Shown here: piece after piece, positions 48,922-58,286 of the stretch
Layout of the letters: each line of letters begins with the position of its first letter
Numbering within the stretch: the stretch's first letter is position 1
Assembly: GCA_017444825.1 (NCBI GenBank)
Contig: JAFSVU010000027.1
Coordinates: 1 to 64,000, forward strand
Source of the DNA: Clostridia bacterium
GTDB lineage: Bacteria; Bacillota; Clostridia; UBA1212
Direction: 5' to 3'
Length of the DNA stretch: 64,000 nucleotides
Translations under genes and position numbers: made by a program
The notes under the pieces: model-generated
The model's input: only the letters and a program-made list of their open reading frames with translations
The model's database searches: none
Told to the model about the DNA's origin: nothing

Positions 48922-50070
48922 ATGGCAAAGAAGAACATGATTGCGCTTATACTTGCCGGCGGGCAGGGAAGCAGACTGAGCCCTATGACTAAGGTGATGG
49001 CAAAGCCTGCTGTTCATTTCGGAGGGAAGTACAGGATCATAGATTTTGCCCTCAGTAACTGCTCCAACTCGGGTATAGACACAGTCGGAATACTGACACA
49101 GTTCAAGCCCCAGGCGCTGAACGCCCACATAGGTATCGGCACACCGTGGGACCTTGACCGTGTGCACGGCGGTGTTGCTATGTTGCCCCCGTATATGAGC
49201 GAGCAGGGCGGCGACTGGTATAAAGGCACTGCCAATGCGGTGTTCCAGAATCTTTCCTTCTGCGACCAGTACGACCCGGAGTATCTGCTGATACTCTCGG
49301 GTGACCATATATACAAGATGGACTACAGGGAGATGCTCAAGCAGCACGTGGCCAATGACGCGGCAGCCACCATTGCAGTCATAAACGTTCCCCTCGAGGA
49401 GGCCTCCAGATTCGGTATAATGAATACAGACGGAAACGGCCATATACTCGAGTTCGAGGAAAAACCCGCTCATCCGAAGAGCACTCTCGCGTCCATGGGC
49501 ATCTATATTTTCACGTATAAGAAGCTCAAAGAGTATCTCATCAAGGACGCCGAGGACCCGGATTCAAGCTATGATTTCGGTAAGAATATAATCCCCGCCA
49601 TGCTTGCGAACAACGAGACCATGGTGGCTCACGAGTTCAAAGGCTACTGGAAGGACGTGGGAACCATCCAGAGCTTCTGGGAAGCAAATATGGACCTTCT
49701 CAGCACCGACAATGAAGTCAAGCTTTTCGACACCAGCTGGAAGCTTTTCACCCAGGTCAAGATCAGACCTTCCCAGTATATCGGGACCAATGCGGTCATA
49801 TCCGACAGCATCATAACGGAGGGCTGTATCGTGGACGGCGAGGTGCGCCACTCCATACTGTTTCCCGGCTGCCGGGTGGATAAAAACGCCAGGATCGTGG
49901 ACTCAATTATAATGGAGGACTGCGTGATAGAGGGCAACGTCATTGTCAACAAGGCCATCATACTTGAGGGCAGCGTTGTCAAGGCGAGCAATGTGATAGG
50001 CAACGGCGAAAAGATCGCGGTTATCGAGGCCGGCACGGTCCTCGAACCGAATTTCAGCGGAAAGATCTGA
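48922..50070 (+). CDS. glgC: Glucose-1-phosphate adenylyltransferase
   Basis: Makes ADP-glucose for glycogen synthesis. The nucleotide-binding [19 protein letters not shown] is complete. [28 protein letters not shown] and the [19 protein letters not shown] block are present, and a left-handed beta-helix (residues 290-382) ends the protein. 382 aa. It is the catalytic partner for GlgD, whose gene follows 12 bp later; in Bacillus-type bacteria the two form a GlgCD heterotetramer. First gene of the glycogen cluster. Confidence 0.96.
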   Translation: MAKKNMIALILAGGQGSRLSPMTKVMAKPAVHFGGKYRIIDFALSNCSNSGIDTVGILTQFKPQALNAHIGIGTPWDLDRVHGGVAMLPPYMSEQGGDWYKGTANAVFQNLSFCDQYDPEYLLILSGDHIYKMDYREMLKQHVANDAAATIAVINVPLEEASRFGIMNTDGNGHILEFEEKPAHPKSTLASMGIYIFTYKKLKEYLIKDAEDPDSSYDFGKNIIPAMLANNETMVAHEFKGYWKDVGTIQSFWEANMDLLSTDNEVKLFDTSWKLFTQVKIRPSQYIGTNAVISDSIITEGCIVDGEVRHSILFPGCRVDKNARIVDSIIMEDCVIEGNVIVNKAIILEGSVVKASNVIGNGEKIAVIEAGTVLEPNFSGKI

Positions 50071-50082
50071 GGAGGGACGAAC

Positions 50083-51201
50083 ATGAGCAAGGAATACATG
50101 GCAATATTCAACCTCGACGAGGATGAGAGCGATATCAAGGCGCTGACCGCGAAAAGAACCATTGCATCCATACCGATAGGAAGCAGATTCAGAGTCATTG
50201 ACTTCATGCTTTCAAACGTCGTCAACGCAGGCGTGACCAATGTAGGCATCTTTACGGAGACCAACTCCCGCTCCCTTGTGGACCATGTGGGAGACGGTAA
50301 AGCCTGGGACCTCAACCGTAAGAACGACGGACTGTTCCTGTTCACCCACAGGCTCCTCGACATAGCGAATTTCGAGTCGAAGATGCTCCAGAACAACATG
50401 GAATACCTGTTCAGAAGCCGCAGCGAGTTCGTCATTCTGACATCGTCCTATTTCGTATGCAACCTTGACGTGAGAGAAGTGATGAAATCCCACGAGGCAT
50501 CCGGCGCAGACGTCACAGTGGTCTACACACACACCGACAGGGCCGACAGGGACTTCATTAACTGCTTTACTCTCGAGGTGGACACCGAGCACATGAACGT
50601 GACCGGGGTGGGTAAAAACATTGGTTTCATTCCGAAGGCTGACATATGCATGGAATTCTTCATATTGAAGAAGAGCCTGCTCATCAGCCTCATCCAGGAG
50701 AACGCGAGAAACCGCAGATACAACGATTTTTACGAGCTCGTTTTCGGAAAGCTGAATGCACTCAACTTCAACGCTTTCAAATTCGACGGGTACGTGGCCT
50801 GCATAAACAGCAAGTCATCCTACTTCAAAGCCAATATGGACATGCTCTCCATGGACGTCTCCAATGAGCTTTTCAGATCCCAGAGACCCGTTTACACAAA
50901 GATCAAGGACGAGCCGCCGACGATCTACGTTGACGGATGCGAGGTGTCAAATTCACTGGTGGCCGACGGAAACATCATCCGCGGAAAGGTGAAAAACAGT
51001 ATAATCGGCCGTTTCGTTGTGGTCGAAGAGGGCGCGGTGGTGGAGAACAGCATCATTCTCCAGAACGTGAGAATATCTGCCGGTGCCCACCTTTACGGAG
51101 CGATCATCGATAAAAACGTTGTGATCTCGGAGAATGCCGAGTATAAAGGCGACGAATATTTCCCGACCGTTGTGGAAAAGAGAAATATGTATCTGCCTTG
51201 A
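50083..51201 (+). CDS. glgD: GlgD, regulatory/non-catalytic ADP-glucose pyrophosphorylase subunit
   Basis: Homologous to GlgC over its length (GSRFRVIDFMLSNVVNAG, a nucleotidyltransferase fold and a C-terminal beta-helix with IIGRFVVVEEGAVVENSI), but the catalytic loop is missing: there is no GGxGxRL...KPA motif, and the N-terminus reads MAIFNLDEDES. That matches the known inactive GlgD subunit, which activates GlgC. 372 aa. GAGGAGGGA ribosome-binding site, 12 bp after glgC. Confidence 0.95.
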   Translation: MSKEYMAIFNLDEDESDIKALTAKRTIASIPIGSRFRVIDFMLSNVVNAGVTNVGIFTETNSRSLVDHVGDGKAWDLNRKNDGLFLFTHRLLDIANFESKMLQNNMEYLFRSRSEFVILTSSYFVCNLDVREVMKSHEASGADVTVVYTHTDRADRDFINCFTLEVDTEHMNVTGVGKNIGFIPKADICMEFFILKKSLLISLIQENARNRRYNDFYELVFGKLNALNFNAFKFDGYVACINSKSSYFKANMDMLSMDVSNELFRSQRPVYTKIKDEPPTIYVDGCEVSNSLVADGNIIRGKVKNSIIGRFVVVEEGAVVENSIILQNVRISAGAHLYGAIIDKNVVISENAEYKGDEYFPTVVEKRNMYLP

Positions 51202-51208
51202 TTTCCGG

Positions 51209-51252
51209 AGCCCTTGCCTGCCGCCGTGCGCCAAGGGCTTTGAGTATTATTA
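51209..51252 (+). terminator. Hairpin between glgD and glgA
   Basis: AGCCCTTG (51209-51216) pairs perfectly with CAAGGGCT (51232-51239), then a T-rich TTGAGTATTATT. It may reduce readthrough into glgA. Confidence 0.5.
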
Positions 51253-51313
51253 AAAGCTGCGCAGAAGGTTCGGACCCGGACCCGCGCAATGACCTGAAAG
51301 AAAGGAACACGTT

Positions 51314-52753
51314 ATGAAAGTATTGTTTGTCTCTGCTGAAGCCGAACCGTTCGCGAAGACAGGCGGCCTTGCCGACGTCGCGTATGCGCTGCCCAAAGCG
51401 CTGAAGGCGAAGGGAATAGATGTGAGAGTTATCATGCCGAAGTACGGCACCATTGCTCCGAATTTCACTACCAAGATGAGCCAGTTGGCGAGCTTTGGCG
51501 TGTCTGTGGGCTGGAGAAACCAGTATTGCGGCCTTGAATACTTAAACTATGAAGGCATACCGTTCTATTTCATTGACAATGAGTACTACTTCAAGAGACC
51601 GGGCTGCTACGGGTATTTTGACGACGGTGAGAGATTCTCCTTCTTCTGCAGAGCCGTAATGGAATCCGTGAAGCACATGGGCGATTTCGAACCCGACGTT
51701 ATCCACTGCAACGACTGGCACACCGGCATCATCCCGGTATATCTGAGAGACGTTTACTACAACGCTCCGGAGTTTGCTAACTCTCACGTGGTCTTCACCA
51801 TCCATAACCTGAAATTCCAGGGCATCTATTCTCCGGCCATTCTGGAGGAGCTCCTTGGCCTCAACATGGGTTACTACTCGGAGGAGAAGATGAAGTTCGG
51901 CGACTGCGTGTCGTTCATCAAGGCGGCCATCGTTTACGCGGACAGAGTGACCACCGTTTCCGAAACATATGCCGAGGAGATCCAGGGACCTCTCGCAGGG
52001 GAGGGACTTGACGGGCTGCTCCGTGAAAAATCATTCAAGCTCTCGGGCATCGTCAACGGCATCGACAGCGACAGATACAATCCAAGGACCGACAAGTACA
52101 TCGCGGAGAATTACGGCACCAAAAACTACCTGGTGGGCAAGGCCTTCAACAAAGCGGCTCTCCAGAGAGAACTGGGACTTCCCGAGGAGCCTGAAAAACC
52201 GGTCATTGCCATCGTTACAAGGCTTACGAGACAGAAGGGCATAGATCTCATCACCTGTGTGATGGAGCAGATACTTAACCTTGACGTGCAGTTCGTGCTG
52301 CTGGGCTCCGGAGACTCCGACTATCAGGATTTCTTTGAATACTATGCGTCAGCATACCCCGGCAAGGTTGGTGTGAAGATCGGCTTCAGTGACCAATTGG
52401 CGTCGCTCATATATGCAGGCGCCGACATATTCCTGATGCCTTCACAGTTCGAGCCTTGCGGCATATCCCAGATGATCTCCATGAAGTACGGAACCCTTCC
52501 TCTGGTAAGGGAGACCGGCGGACTCAAGGATACCGTGGTGCCTTATAACAAATACACCGGTGAGGGCAACGGCTTCTCCTTCAAGAACTACAACGCCCAC
52601 GAAATGCTGGAGATCATACGGTTCGCGGTGGAGACTTACAAGGACGGCAAGGCATGGCACAAGCTTATGAGAAACGCGATGGCGACAGACAATTCCTGGG
52701 ACCAGAGCGCTGAAAGATACATAGGCCTCTACAATGAAATGTGCGAAAAATAG
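51314..52753 (+). CDS. glgA: Glycogen synthase (ADP-glucose)
   Basis: GT5 enzyme that extends alpha-1,4-glucan from ADP-glucose. KTGGLADVAYALP binds ADP-glucose near the N-terminus. CNDWHTGIIPVYL, TIHNLKFQG and the C-terminal PSQFEPCGISQMISMKYGTLPLVRETGGL block, with the catalytic Glu, are all present. 479 aa. AAGAAAGGAA ribosome-binding site. It uses the product of the adjacent glgC-glgD. Confidence 0.97.
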   Translation: MKVLFVSAEAEPFAKTGGLADVAYALPKALKAKGIDVRVIMPKYGTIAPNFTTKMSQLASFGVSVGWRNQYCGLEYLNYEGIPFYFIDNEYYFKRPGCYGYFDDGERFSFFCRAVMESVKHMGDFEPDVIHCNDWHTGIIPVYLRDVYYNAPEFANSHVVFTIHNLKFQGIYSPAILEELLGLNMGYYSEEKMKFGDCVSFIKAAIVYADRVTTVSETYAEEIQGPLAGEGLDGLLREKSFKLSGIVNGIDSDRYNPRTDKYIAENYGTKNYLVGKAFNKAALQRELGLPEEPEKPVIAIVTRLTRQKGIDLITCVMEQILNLDVQFVLLGSGDSDYQDFFEYYASAYPGKVGVKIGFSDQLASLIYAGADIFLMPSQFEPCGISQMISMKYGTLPLVRETGGLKDTVVPYNKYTGEGNGFSFKNYNAHEMLEIIRFAVETYKDGKAWHKLMRNAMATDNSWDQSAERYIGLYNEMCEK

Positions 52754-52768
52754 GTAAATAACCAATTC

Positions 52769-52818
52769 GCGGAGACACTTTGGCGGAGACCGCGGAATGC
52801 GTGTTCTCCGCTTTGATT
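52769..52818 (+). terminator. Hairpin between glgA and glgP
   Basis: GCGGAGACAC (52769-52778) pairs with GTGTTCTCCGC (52801-52811) with one bulge, followed by TTTGATTT. It may attenuate glgP relative to glgA. Confidence 0.5.
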
Positions 52819-52837
52819 TAGGGATTACAAACAAGAA

Positions 52838-55261
52838 ATGTATATTGATAAAGAAAAATTCAAGAACGATTTCAGGGCAAAGCTCATGCAGCTTTACAGA
52901 ACGGACGTTTCGGGCAGCTCCGACACGGAGAGATACATTGCCCTGGGAACGCTTATAAAAGAGTACATGGCACTGGACTGGTATGAGACGGAAAACCGCA
53001 ATTTCCAGGAAAAAAGGAAGCACGTATACTATTTCTCCATGGAGTTTCTCATCGGAAGGCTCCTTGACTCCGTAATGATAAACCTGGGCATCAAGGACAC
53101 CGTCTGGGAGGGCCTTGCGGAGCTTGGCGTCGATCTTCCGAATCTTGAGGACGTGGAACCTGACGCGGGACTCGGCAACGGCGGTCTCGGCAGGCTTGCG
53201 GCATGCTTCATCGATTCCATGGCATCTCTCGGCATCGCAGGAATGGGAATCGGCATCAGATACAGGTACGGTCTTTTTAAGCAGGAGATAGTCCACGGAA
53301 ACCAGATCGAGACCCCTGACAACTGGCTCAAGATCCAGAACGTTTGGGAGTCAAGGCGTGACGACAAGGCCTGCATCATAAAGTTCGGCGGCAGATGCGA
53401 CCTTCGCTGGGACGAAAACGGTAAGATGTTTGCGGAGCACAAGGACTACGAACCTATCCTTGCCGTGCCTTATGACATGCCTGTTCCGGGCTATGACAAC
53501 GGCACCGTAAACACATTGAGACTCTGGAGCGCCGAAACAGACGGATCCGCATTTGATTTTTCCACGTTCAGCAAGGGCGATTACGAAAGGGCCCAGGCAG
53601 CCCAGTATGCCGTGTCCTCCATCACCAGCGTCCTTTACCCCGACGATTCCACGGAGAGGGGAAAGCTTCTAAGGCTCAAGCAGGAGTATTTCTTCACCAG
53701 CGCCGGCATCCAGACCATTGTGCGGGACATGAAGAAGAACGGTGTCTCTCTCGACAAACTGGATGAATACGTGGCGATCCACGTTAACGACACCCACCCG
53801 GCTCTTGCGGTGGCTGAGCTTATGCGCATACTCGTTGACGAGGAGGGCCTTGAGTGGGACGACGCGTTCAGAGTCACCGTTAACACCATCGCCTACACAA
53901 ACCACACCATCCTTGCGGAGGCCCTTGAAAAGTGGCGTGTGCCCATGTTCAGATCGCTTCTCCCGAGAATATATATGATCGTAGAGGAGATAAACAGGCG
54001 TTTCTGCGCCGAAGTTTCAAAGCGTTACAGCGGCGACTGGGGCAAGCTCAGCTCCATGTCCATAATCCAGGACGACATGGTGAAAATGGCTCACCTCGCG
54101 ATCGTGGGAAGCCACAGCGTGAACGGCGTCGCGGCTCTCCACACAGAGATTCTGAAAAACCAGGAACTTCGCGATTTCAACGAGTTTTACCCCGGTAAGT
54201 TCAACAACAAAACCAATGGCATCACCCACAGACGCTGGCTCATGCAGGCAAATCCGAAGCTGGCAAATCTCATCGACGAGACCATTGGCGAGGGCTGGAA
54301 AAAAGATCCTCTGCTCATATCCGAGCTGAAACCTCACTGCAGCGACAAGGAATTCGTGGGCAAGGTCCGCGACATCAAGCGCTCGAACAAGGAACGGCTT
54401 GGCAAATACATACTTGACAGCTACGGCGTGGCAGTGGACCCCGATTCGATATTCGACATCCAGGTGAAGCGTCTCCACATGTACAAGAGGCAGATACTGA
54501 ACGTGCTCCACATCATCGATCTTTACAACAGGATCTGCGACGACCCGAACCTTGACGTGACGCCAAGGACGTTTATTTTCGGCGCCAAGGCATTCCCGGG
54601 CTACACCATCGCAAAGAACGTCATAAAGCTTATAAACTCGGTGGCGGACACCGTAAACAACGACAAGCGCTGCGAAGGAAAGCTCAAGGTGGTGTTTATG
54701 CCCAACTACGGCGTAAGCCTTGCCCAGATCATGATCCCCGCAGGCGACATAAGCGAGCAGATATCCACCGCGTCCAAAGAGGCTTCGGGCACCGGAAACA
54801 TGAAATTCATGATGAACGGAGCGGTGACAGTGGCCACCATGGACGGCGCAAACGTTGAGATCCACGGGGAAGTGGGCGACGATAACATAATCATATTCGG
54901 TCTCTCCTCCGAGGAAGTCATAAACTACCAGAAATACGGCGGTTACAGCGCCATGGAGACCATTGCCGGAGATCCGAGACTTTCGAGGATCATCGAAATG
55001 ATAGACGGCGGCTTCGGTGCGGGCCCCGGCGAGTTTGAACTCATTAAACGCCATCTCACGGTGGACAACGACCCCTATTTCACGCTCCGGGACTTCGCCT
55101 CTTATGCGGATGCCCAGGCAAAGGCTGACCGCCTCTACAGGGATAAGGACGTGTGGGGCAAAATGGCGGCTATTAACATCGCCTGCTCGGGTGTGTTCTC
55201 AAGCGACAATACCATAAGAAGATACGCTTCCGAGATCTGGAACGCCGACGCAAGGTACTGA
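52838..55261 (+). CDS. glgP: Glycogen/starch phosphorylase
   Basis: Releases glucose 1-phosphate from alpha-1,4-glucan with PLP. The family blocks are FSMEFLIGRLL, LGNGGLGRLAACF, GIRYRYGLFKQ, NDTHPALAVAELMR, NGITHRRWL, and the PLP-lysine region EASGTGNMKFMMNGAVTVATMDGAN. 807 aa is normal. It begins 84 bp after glgA and is followed 19 bp later by a GH13 enzyme, so degradation genes lie downstream of synthesis genes in the same cluster. Confidence 0.97.
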   Translation: MYIDKEKFKNDFRAKLMQLYRTDVSGSSDTERYIALGTLIKEYMALDWYETENRNFQEKRKHVYYFSMEFLIGRLLDSVMINLGIKDTVWEGLAELGVDLPNLEDVEPDAGLGNGGLGRLAACFIDSMASLGIAGMGIGIRYRYGLFKQEIVHGNQIETPDNWLKIQNVWESRRDDKACIIKFGGRCDLRWDENGKMFAEHKDYEPILAVPYDMPVPGYDNGTVNTLRLWSAETDGSAFDFSTFSKGDYERAQAAQYAVSSITSVLYPDDSTERGKLLRLKQEYFFTSAGIQTIVRDMKKNGVSLDKLDEYVAIHVNDTHPALAVAELMRILVDEEGLEWDDAFRVTVNTIAYTNHTILAEALEKWRVPMFRSLLPRIYMIVEEINRRFCAEVSKRYSGDWGKLSSMSIIQDDMVKMAHLAIVGSHSVNGVAALHTEILKNQELRDFNEFYPGKFNNKTNGITHRRWLMQANPKLANLIDETIGEGWKKDPLLISELKPHCSDKEFVGKVRDIKRSNKERLGKYILDSYGVAVDPDSIFDIQVKRLHMYKRQILNVLHIIDLYNRICDDPNLDVTPRTFIFGAKAFPGYTIAKNVIKLINSVADTVNNDKRCEGKLKVVFMPNYGVSLAQIMIPAGDISEQISTASKEASGTGNMKFMMNGAVTVATMDGANVEIHGEVGDDNIIIFGLSSEEVINYQKYGGYSAMETIAGDPRLSRIIEMIDGGFGAGPGEFELIKRHLTVDNDPYFTLRDFASYADAQAKADRLYRDKDVWGKMAAINIACSGVFSSDNTIRRYASEIWNADARY

Positions 55262-55280
55262 CCGGTAGGGAAATTTGTAG

Positions 55281-57236
55281 ATGCTGACTTTTTTACACGA
55301 TTCACGGCTTGAGACCTTCAGAACACCCTTCGGTGCGGTGCAGGCCGGCCAAAAAGTTACACTTAAGATCGAATGTCTGGAGGATGATATTGGCGATCCC
55401 GCCGAGGTCACCAAGGCAGAGCTCTTTGTGCGCTTCTTTTCCTCCAAGGACGAGACCGAGACAGACGATTTTTCACCCGAAATATCCTCGATACCCTTAA
55501 AGGCGTCACCGATGACGCTCACCGAAACAAAATACGGGAAAAGATACAAGGCGGTATACGAGTGCTGCGTCTCCGCCGATGTGCCCGGCGTCATTTTCTA
55601 CGGCTTCAGGTTCACGGTCAAGGAAAAAGGAAGAGAGATACCGCTGTTTTACGGAAACAACGAAGATCTTACAGGCGGGGAGGGCTCCTGCAGAGAGGGC
55701 ACGGACGGCCCATGCTATTCGATCACGTGCTACAGAAAGGGCCTTAAGACTCCCGACTGGTACAAAAAGTCTGTCATATATCAGATATTCCCGGACAGAT
55801 TTGCCAAGGGCTACGATGCCCTGGCTCAGAACAAGCCGAATTCATTCATGTACGGCACCTGGGACGACCTTCCCATGTACGTGAAGGACGCTGACAACAA
55901 CATCCTGCGCTGGGATTTCCACGGAGGTAATCTCGCGGGAATATCGGAAAAGCTCCCGTATATCGAGGACCTCGGTGCCAATGCCATCTACCTGAACCCC
56001 ATATTCAGATCCCAGAGCAACCACCGTTACGACACGGAGGACTATATGCACGTGGACGGCCTTCTCGGGGGCGATCCCGCCTTTGACCTGCTTCTCTACG
56101 TGTGCTCAAAAAACAATATCCGCATCATTCTGGACGGCGTGTTCAGCCACACCGGCGCGGACAGCATCTATTTTGACAAGAACGGACGCTTCGGAGGAGG
56201 CGCCTACAAGAACCCCTCGTCAAAGTACAGAAACTGGTACAGATTCTCGGAAGAGACCGACGATAAATACGACTGCTGGTGGGGCGTTGACGTGCTTCCG
56301 AACGTAAACGAGCTGGCCCCGGGATATATGGATTTTATCGCAAAAGACGACGATTCCGTGATCCGTCACTGGCTGAGAAAGGGCGTTTCAGGCTTCAGAC
56401 TTGACGTGGCCGACGAGCTGCCCGACAAGTTCATCAAGGAGCTGGCATCAGCCTGCGTTGAGACGTCCGAAGAGACGGGTGATCAGCCTGTGATCCTGGG
56501 CGAGGTCTGGGAGGACGCGTCCACCAAGGTCAGCTACGGAAAGCTCCGCTCCTATTTCACTGAGCGTGAGCTCCACACCGTCACCGACTACCCATTCAGG
56601 AATATCCTTCTTTCGTTCTTTAAAGGCGAGGAGAGCGGGAAAAAATCGAGCGCCAGGTTCCTTTCCCTGAAGGAAAACTACCCCCGGGAGAACTTTTACG
56701 CGCTGACCAATATGACCGGCAGCCACGACGTGCCCCGCCTCATGACCGAGATGCTGAAGGCCGCAGGCGGCCGCAGGACCCTCGCCAGGAGATTCGTGAC
56801 CCTTTACGCCACCGTGATGTTCACGTACCCCGGCGTGCCTATGATATACTACGGCGATGAGACCTGCCTTGAGGGCGGTGAGGATCCCGACAACCGCCGC
56901 ACGTACCCCTGGGGACGGGAGGACAAGAACATGATCTCCGTCTTCAAGAAACTTGCGGCCATGAGAAAAGAGAACAAATGCCTCACCCTGGGCGAGCTGG
57001 AGTTTATCGATGCCGGGGAAGACGCAATCTGCTATGTAAGATCTCTCGGTGATGAAAAGATCGCGGTCATAGTGTCCCGTGATTCCGAGCCCGTATCAGA
57101 GATCGAGATCCGGCTTGAAACCGGAACCTACAGGCGCATTTCGGGAGGTCCCGAGGACGATATCATCGAAAGCACCCCCGGAAGCCGAACGGCGGTGACG
57201 CTTTACAACGGCTGTGCCGTTCTCAAAAAGGATTAA
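55281..57236 (+). CDS. GH13 alpha-glucan hydrolase, cyclomaltodextrinase/neopullulanase-like (651 aa)
   Basis: N-terminal beta-sandwich domain (about 1-150, CBM34-like) followed by the GH13 barrel. Conserved regions: DGVFSHTG (region I), GFRLDVADE (nucleophile Asp, region II), ILGEVWED (acid/base Glu, region III) and TGSHDVPR (region IV, with the usual Asn-His-Asp read as Ser-His-Asp). No signal peptide, so it acts inside the cell, probably on maltodextrins from glycogen. Debranching alpha-1,6 activity is possible but not readable. AGGGAA ribosome-binding site. Confidence 0.88.
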   Translation: MLTFLHDSRLETFRTPFGAVQAGQKVTLKIECLEDDIGDPAEVTKAELFVRFFSSKDETETDDFSPEISSIPLKASPMTLTETKYGKRYKAVYECCVSADVPGVIFYGFRFTVKEKGREIPLFYGNNEDLTGGEGSCREGTDGPCYSITCYRKGLKTPDWYKKSVIYQIFPDRFAKGYDALAQNKPNSFMYGTWDDLPMYVKDADNNILRWDFHGGNLAGISEKLPYIEDLGANAIYLNPIFRSQSNHRYDTEDYMHVDGLLGGDPAFDLLLYVCSKNNIRIILDGVFSHTGADSIYFDKNGRFGGGAYKNPSSKYRNWYRFSEETDDKYDCWWGVDVLPNVNELAPGYMDFIAKDDDSVIRHWLRKGVSGFRLDVADELPDKFIKELASACVETSEETGDQPVILGEVWEDASTKVSYGKLRSYFTERELHTVTDYPFRNILLSFFKGEESGKKSSARFLSLKENYPRENFYALTNMTGSHDVPRLMTEMLKAAGGRRTLARRFVTLYATVMFTYPGVPMIYYGDETCLEGGEDPDNRRTYPWGREDKNMISVFKKLAAMRKENKCLTLGELEFIDAGEDAICYVRSLGDEKIAVIVSRDSEPVSEIEIRLETGTYRRISGGPEDDIIESTPGSRTAVTLYNGCAVLKKD

Positions 57237-57237
57237 C

Positions 57238-58053
57238 ATGATCATTGATTTTCACACCCATTGTTACCCCGATAAAATAGCCGAAAAAGCGGTGGCGGGC
57301 CTCTCCGGCACAGGCGGGATAAGACCTTATACCAACGGCACCCTGGCAGGCCTTCTTGACCTTGAAAGATCCCAGGGTGTCTCCGCGTTCATCGTCAATA
57401 ACATCGCCACCGACGGGAGGCGCATGCACAACGTGAACGACTTTGCGATCTCGATAAACAGCGCCAACGTCATTGCCTTTGGGTCTGTCGCACCCTTTGA
57501 GGAGAGCTCCTTTGAAGAGCTTGAACGGCTCCGCGACAATGGCATCATCGGCGTCAAATTTCACCCCTATTTTCAGAATTTCTACGTGGACGACCCCAGG
57601 GTGATCCCCCTTTACGAGAAGATCCGGGAGCTTGGCCTGATCACTCTTTTTCACGCCGGCTCCGACATTTCATTTGACGACGTTGAAAGAGCGGAGCCGA
57701 AGAGACTGAAGGAGGCGGCTCTTGCCCTTGGCGCCGACAAAGGCTCGGACGTGATATTTGCCCATTGGGGCGCTTCCATGCAGTCGCAAAAGGTGCTTGA
57801 CGAGCTCTGCGGCATGCCTGTGTATTTCGACACCGCCTTCGGCCTCGGCTACATAACGGAAGCAGAAGCAAAAGCCATAATCAATGCCCACGGCGCAGAC
57901 AGGATACTTTTCGGCAGCGACTGCCCCTGGAGCACGCCGGAAAGGGAGCTTGGCTTTATCCGGAGCCTGGGCCTTACCGATGAAGAATTTGCCGGAATAA
58001 CCTATAAAAACGCCAAGGCGCTGCTTGGCAGGCATGAAGTCGACATCCGATAA
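57238..58053 (+). CDS. Amidohydrolase-family metal hydrolase (271 aa)
   Basis: TIM-barrel metal-dependent hydrolase of the amidohydrolase-2 type. DFHTHCYP carries the HxH motif near the N-terminus, GVKFHPYFQNFYVDDP and LFHAGSD follow, FAHWGAS carries another His, and LFGSDCPWSTPE carries the final Asp. The substrate is unknown; relatives hydrolyse or decarboxylate small carboxylated molecules. The ORF opens at 57214 inside the GH13 gene, but the ATG at 57238, two bases after the GH13 stop and preceded by AAAAGGA, gives MIIDFHTHC, so it is chosen. End of the glycogen cluster transcript. Confidence 0.85.
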   Translation: MIIDFHTHCYPDKIAEKAVAGLSGTGGIRPYTNGTLAGLLDLERSQGVSAFIVNNIATDGRRMHNVNDFAISINSANVIAFGSVAPFEESSFEELERLRDNGIIGVKFHPYFQNFYVDDPRVIPLYEKIRELGLITLFHAGSDISFDDVERAEPKRLKEAALALGADKGSDVIFAHWGASMQSQKVLDELCGMPVYFDTAFGLGYITEAEAKAIINAHGADRILFGSDCPWSTPERELGFIRSLGLTDEEFAGITYKNAKALLGRHEVDIR

Positions 58054-58064
58054 CCTTGTTGCCT

Positions 58065-58190
58065 GATGCTTATTACCTCTTACCTTTTACTTATTACTTG
58101 AGCGGAACTCCTTGCATTTCACCAATTACCTCTTACCTAATACCTATTACCTTGAGCGGCACCCCCTTTTACCCAAGGCGGCCCACCCTT
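58065..58190 (-). repeat. Dispersed repeat, inverted orientation
   Basis: Read on the minus strand it contains GGGGGTGCCGCTCAAGGTAATAGG, a long RGTAAWA-type 7-bp tract, and a second GTTCCGCTCAAGTAATAAG box. It lacks the 72-bp block, although a short GAAATGCAAGG remnant lies in the middle. It fills the gap between the amidohydrolase and the frr promoter. Confidence 0.85.
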
Positions 58191-58204
58191 TAACCTTAAG
58201 CGTC

Positions 58205-58233
58205 TTTACATTTCCCCACTTTTGTGGTATATT
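58205..58233 (+). promoter_or_regulatory. Promoter of the frr operon
   Basis: TTTACA (58205-58210), 17-bp spacer ending in GTGG, TATATT (58228-58233), immediately after the repeat. Confidence 0.75.
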
Positions 58234-58286
58234 CAGTGAGAAAAAACTGAGCGCACGGCTCGAATACATACAGGGGGAATGACAGC

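Noticed and set aside
54017-55054. 345-codon minus-strand frame opposite glgP
   Set aside because: Shadow of the phosphorylase gene with no independent evidence.
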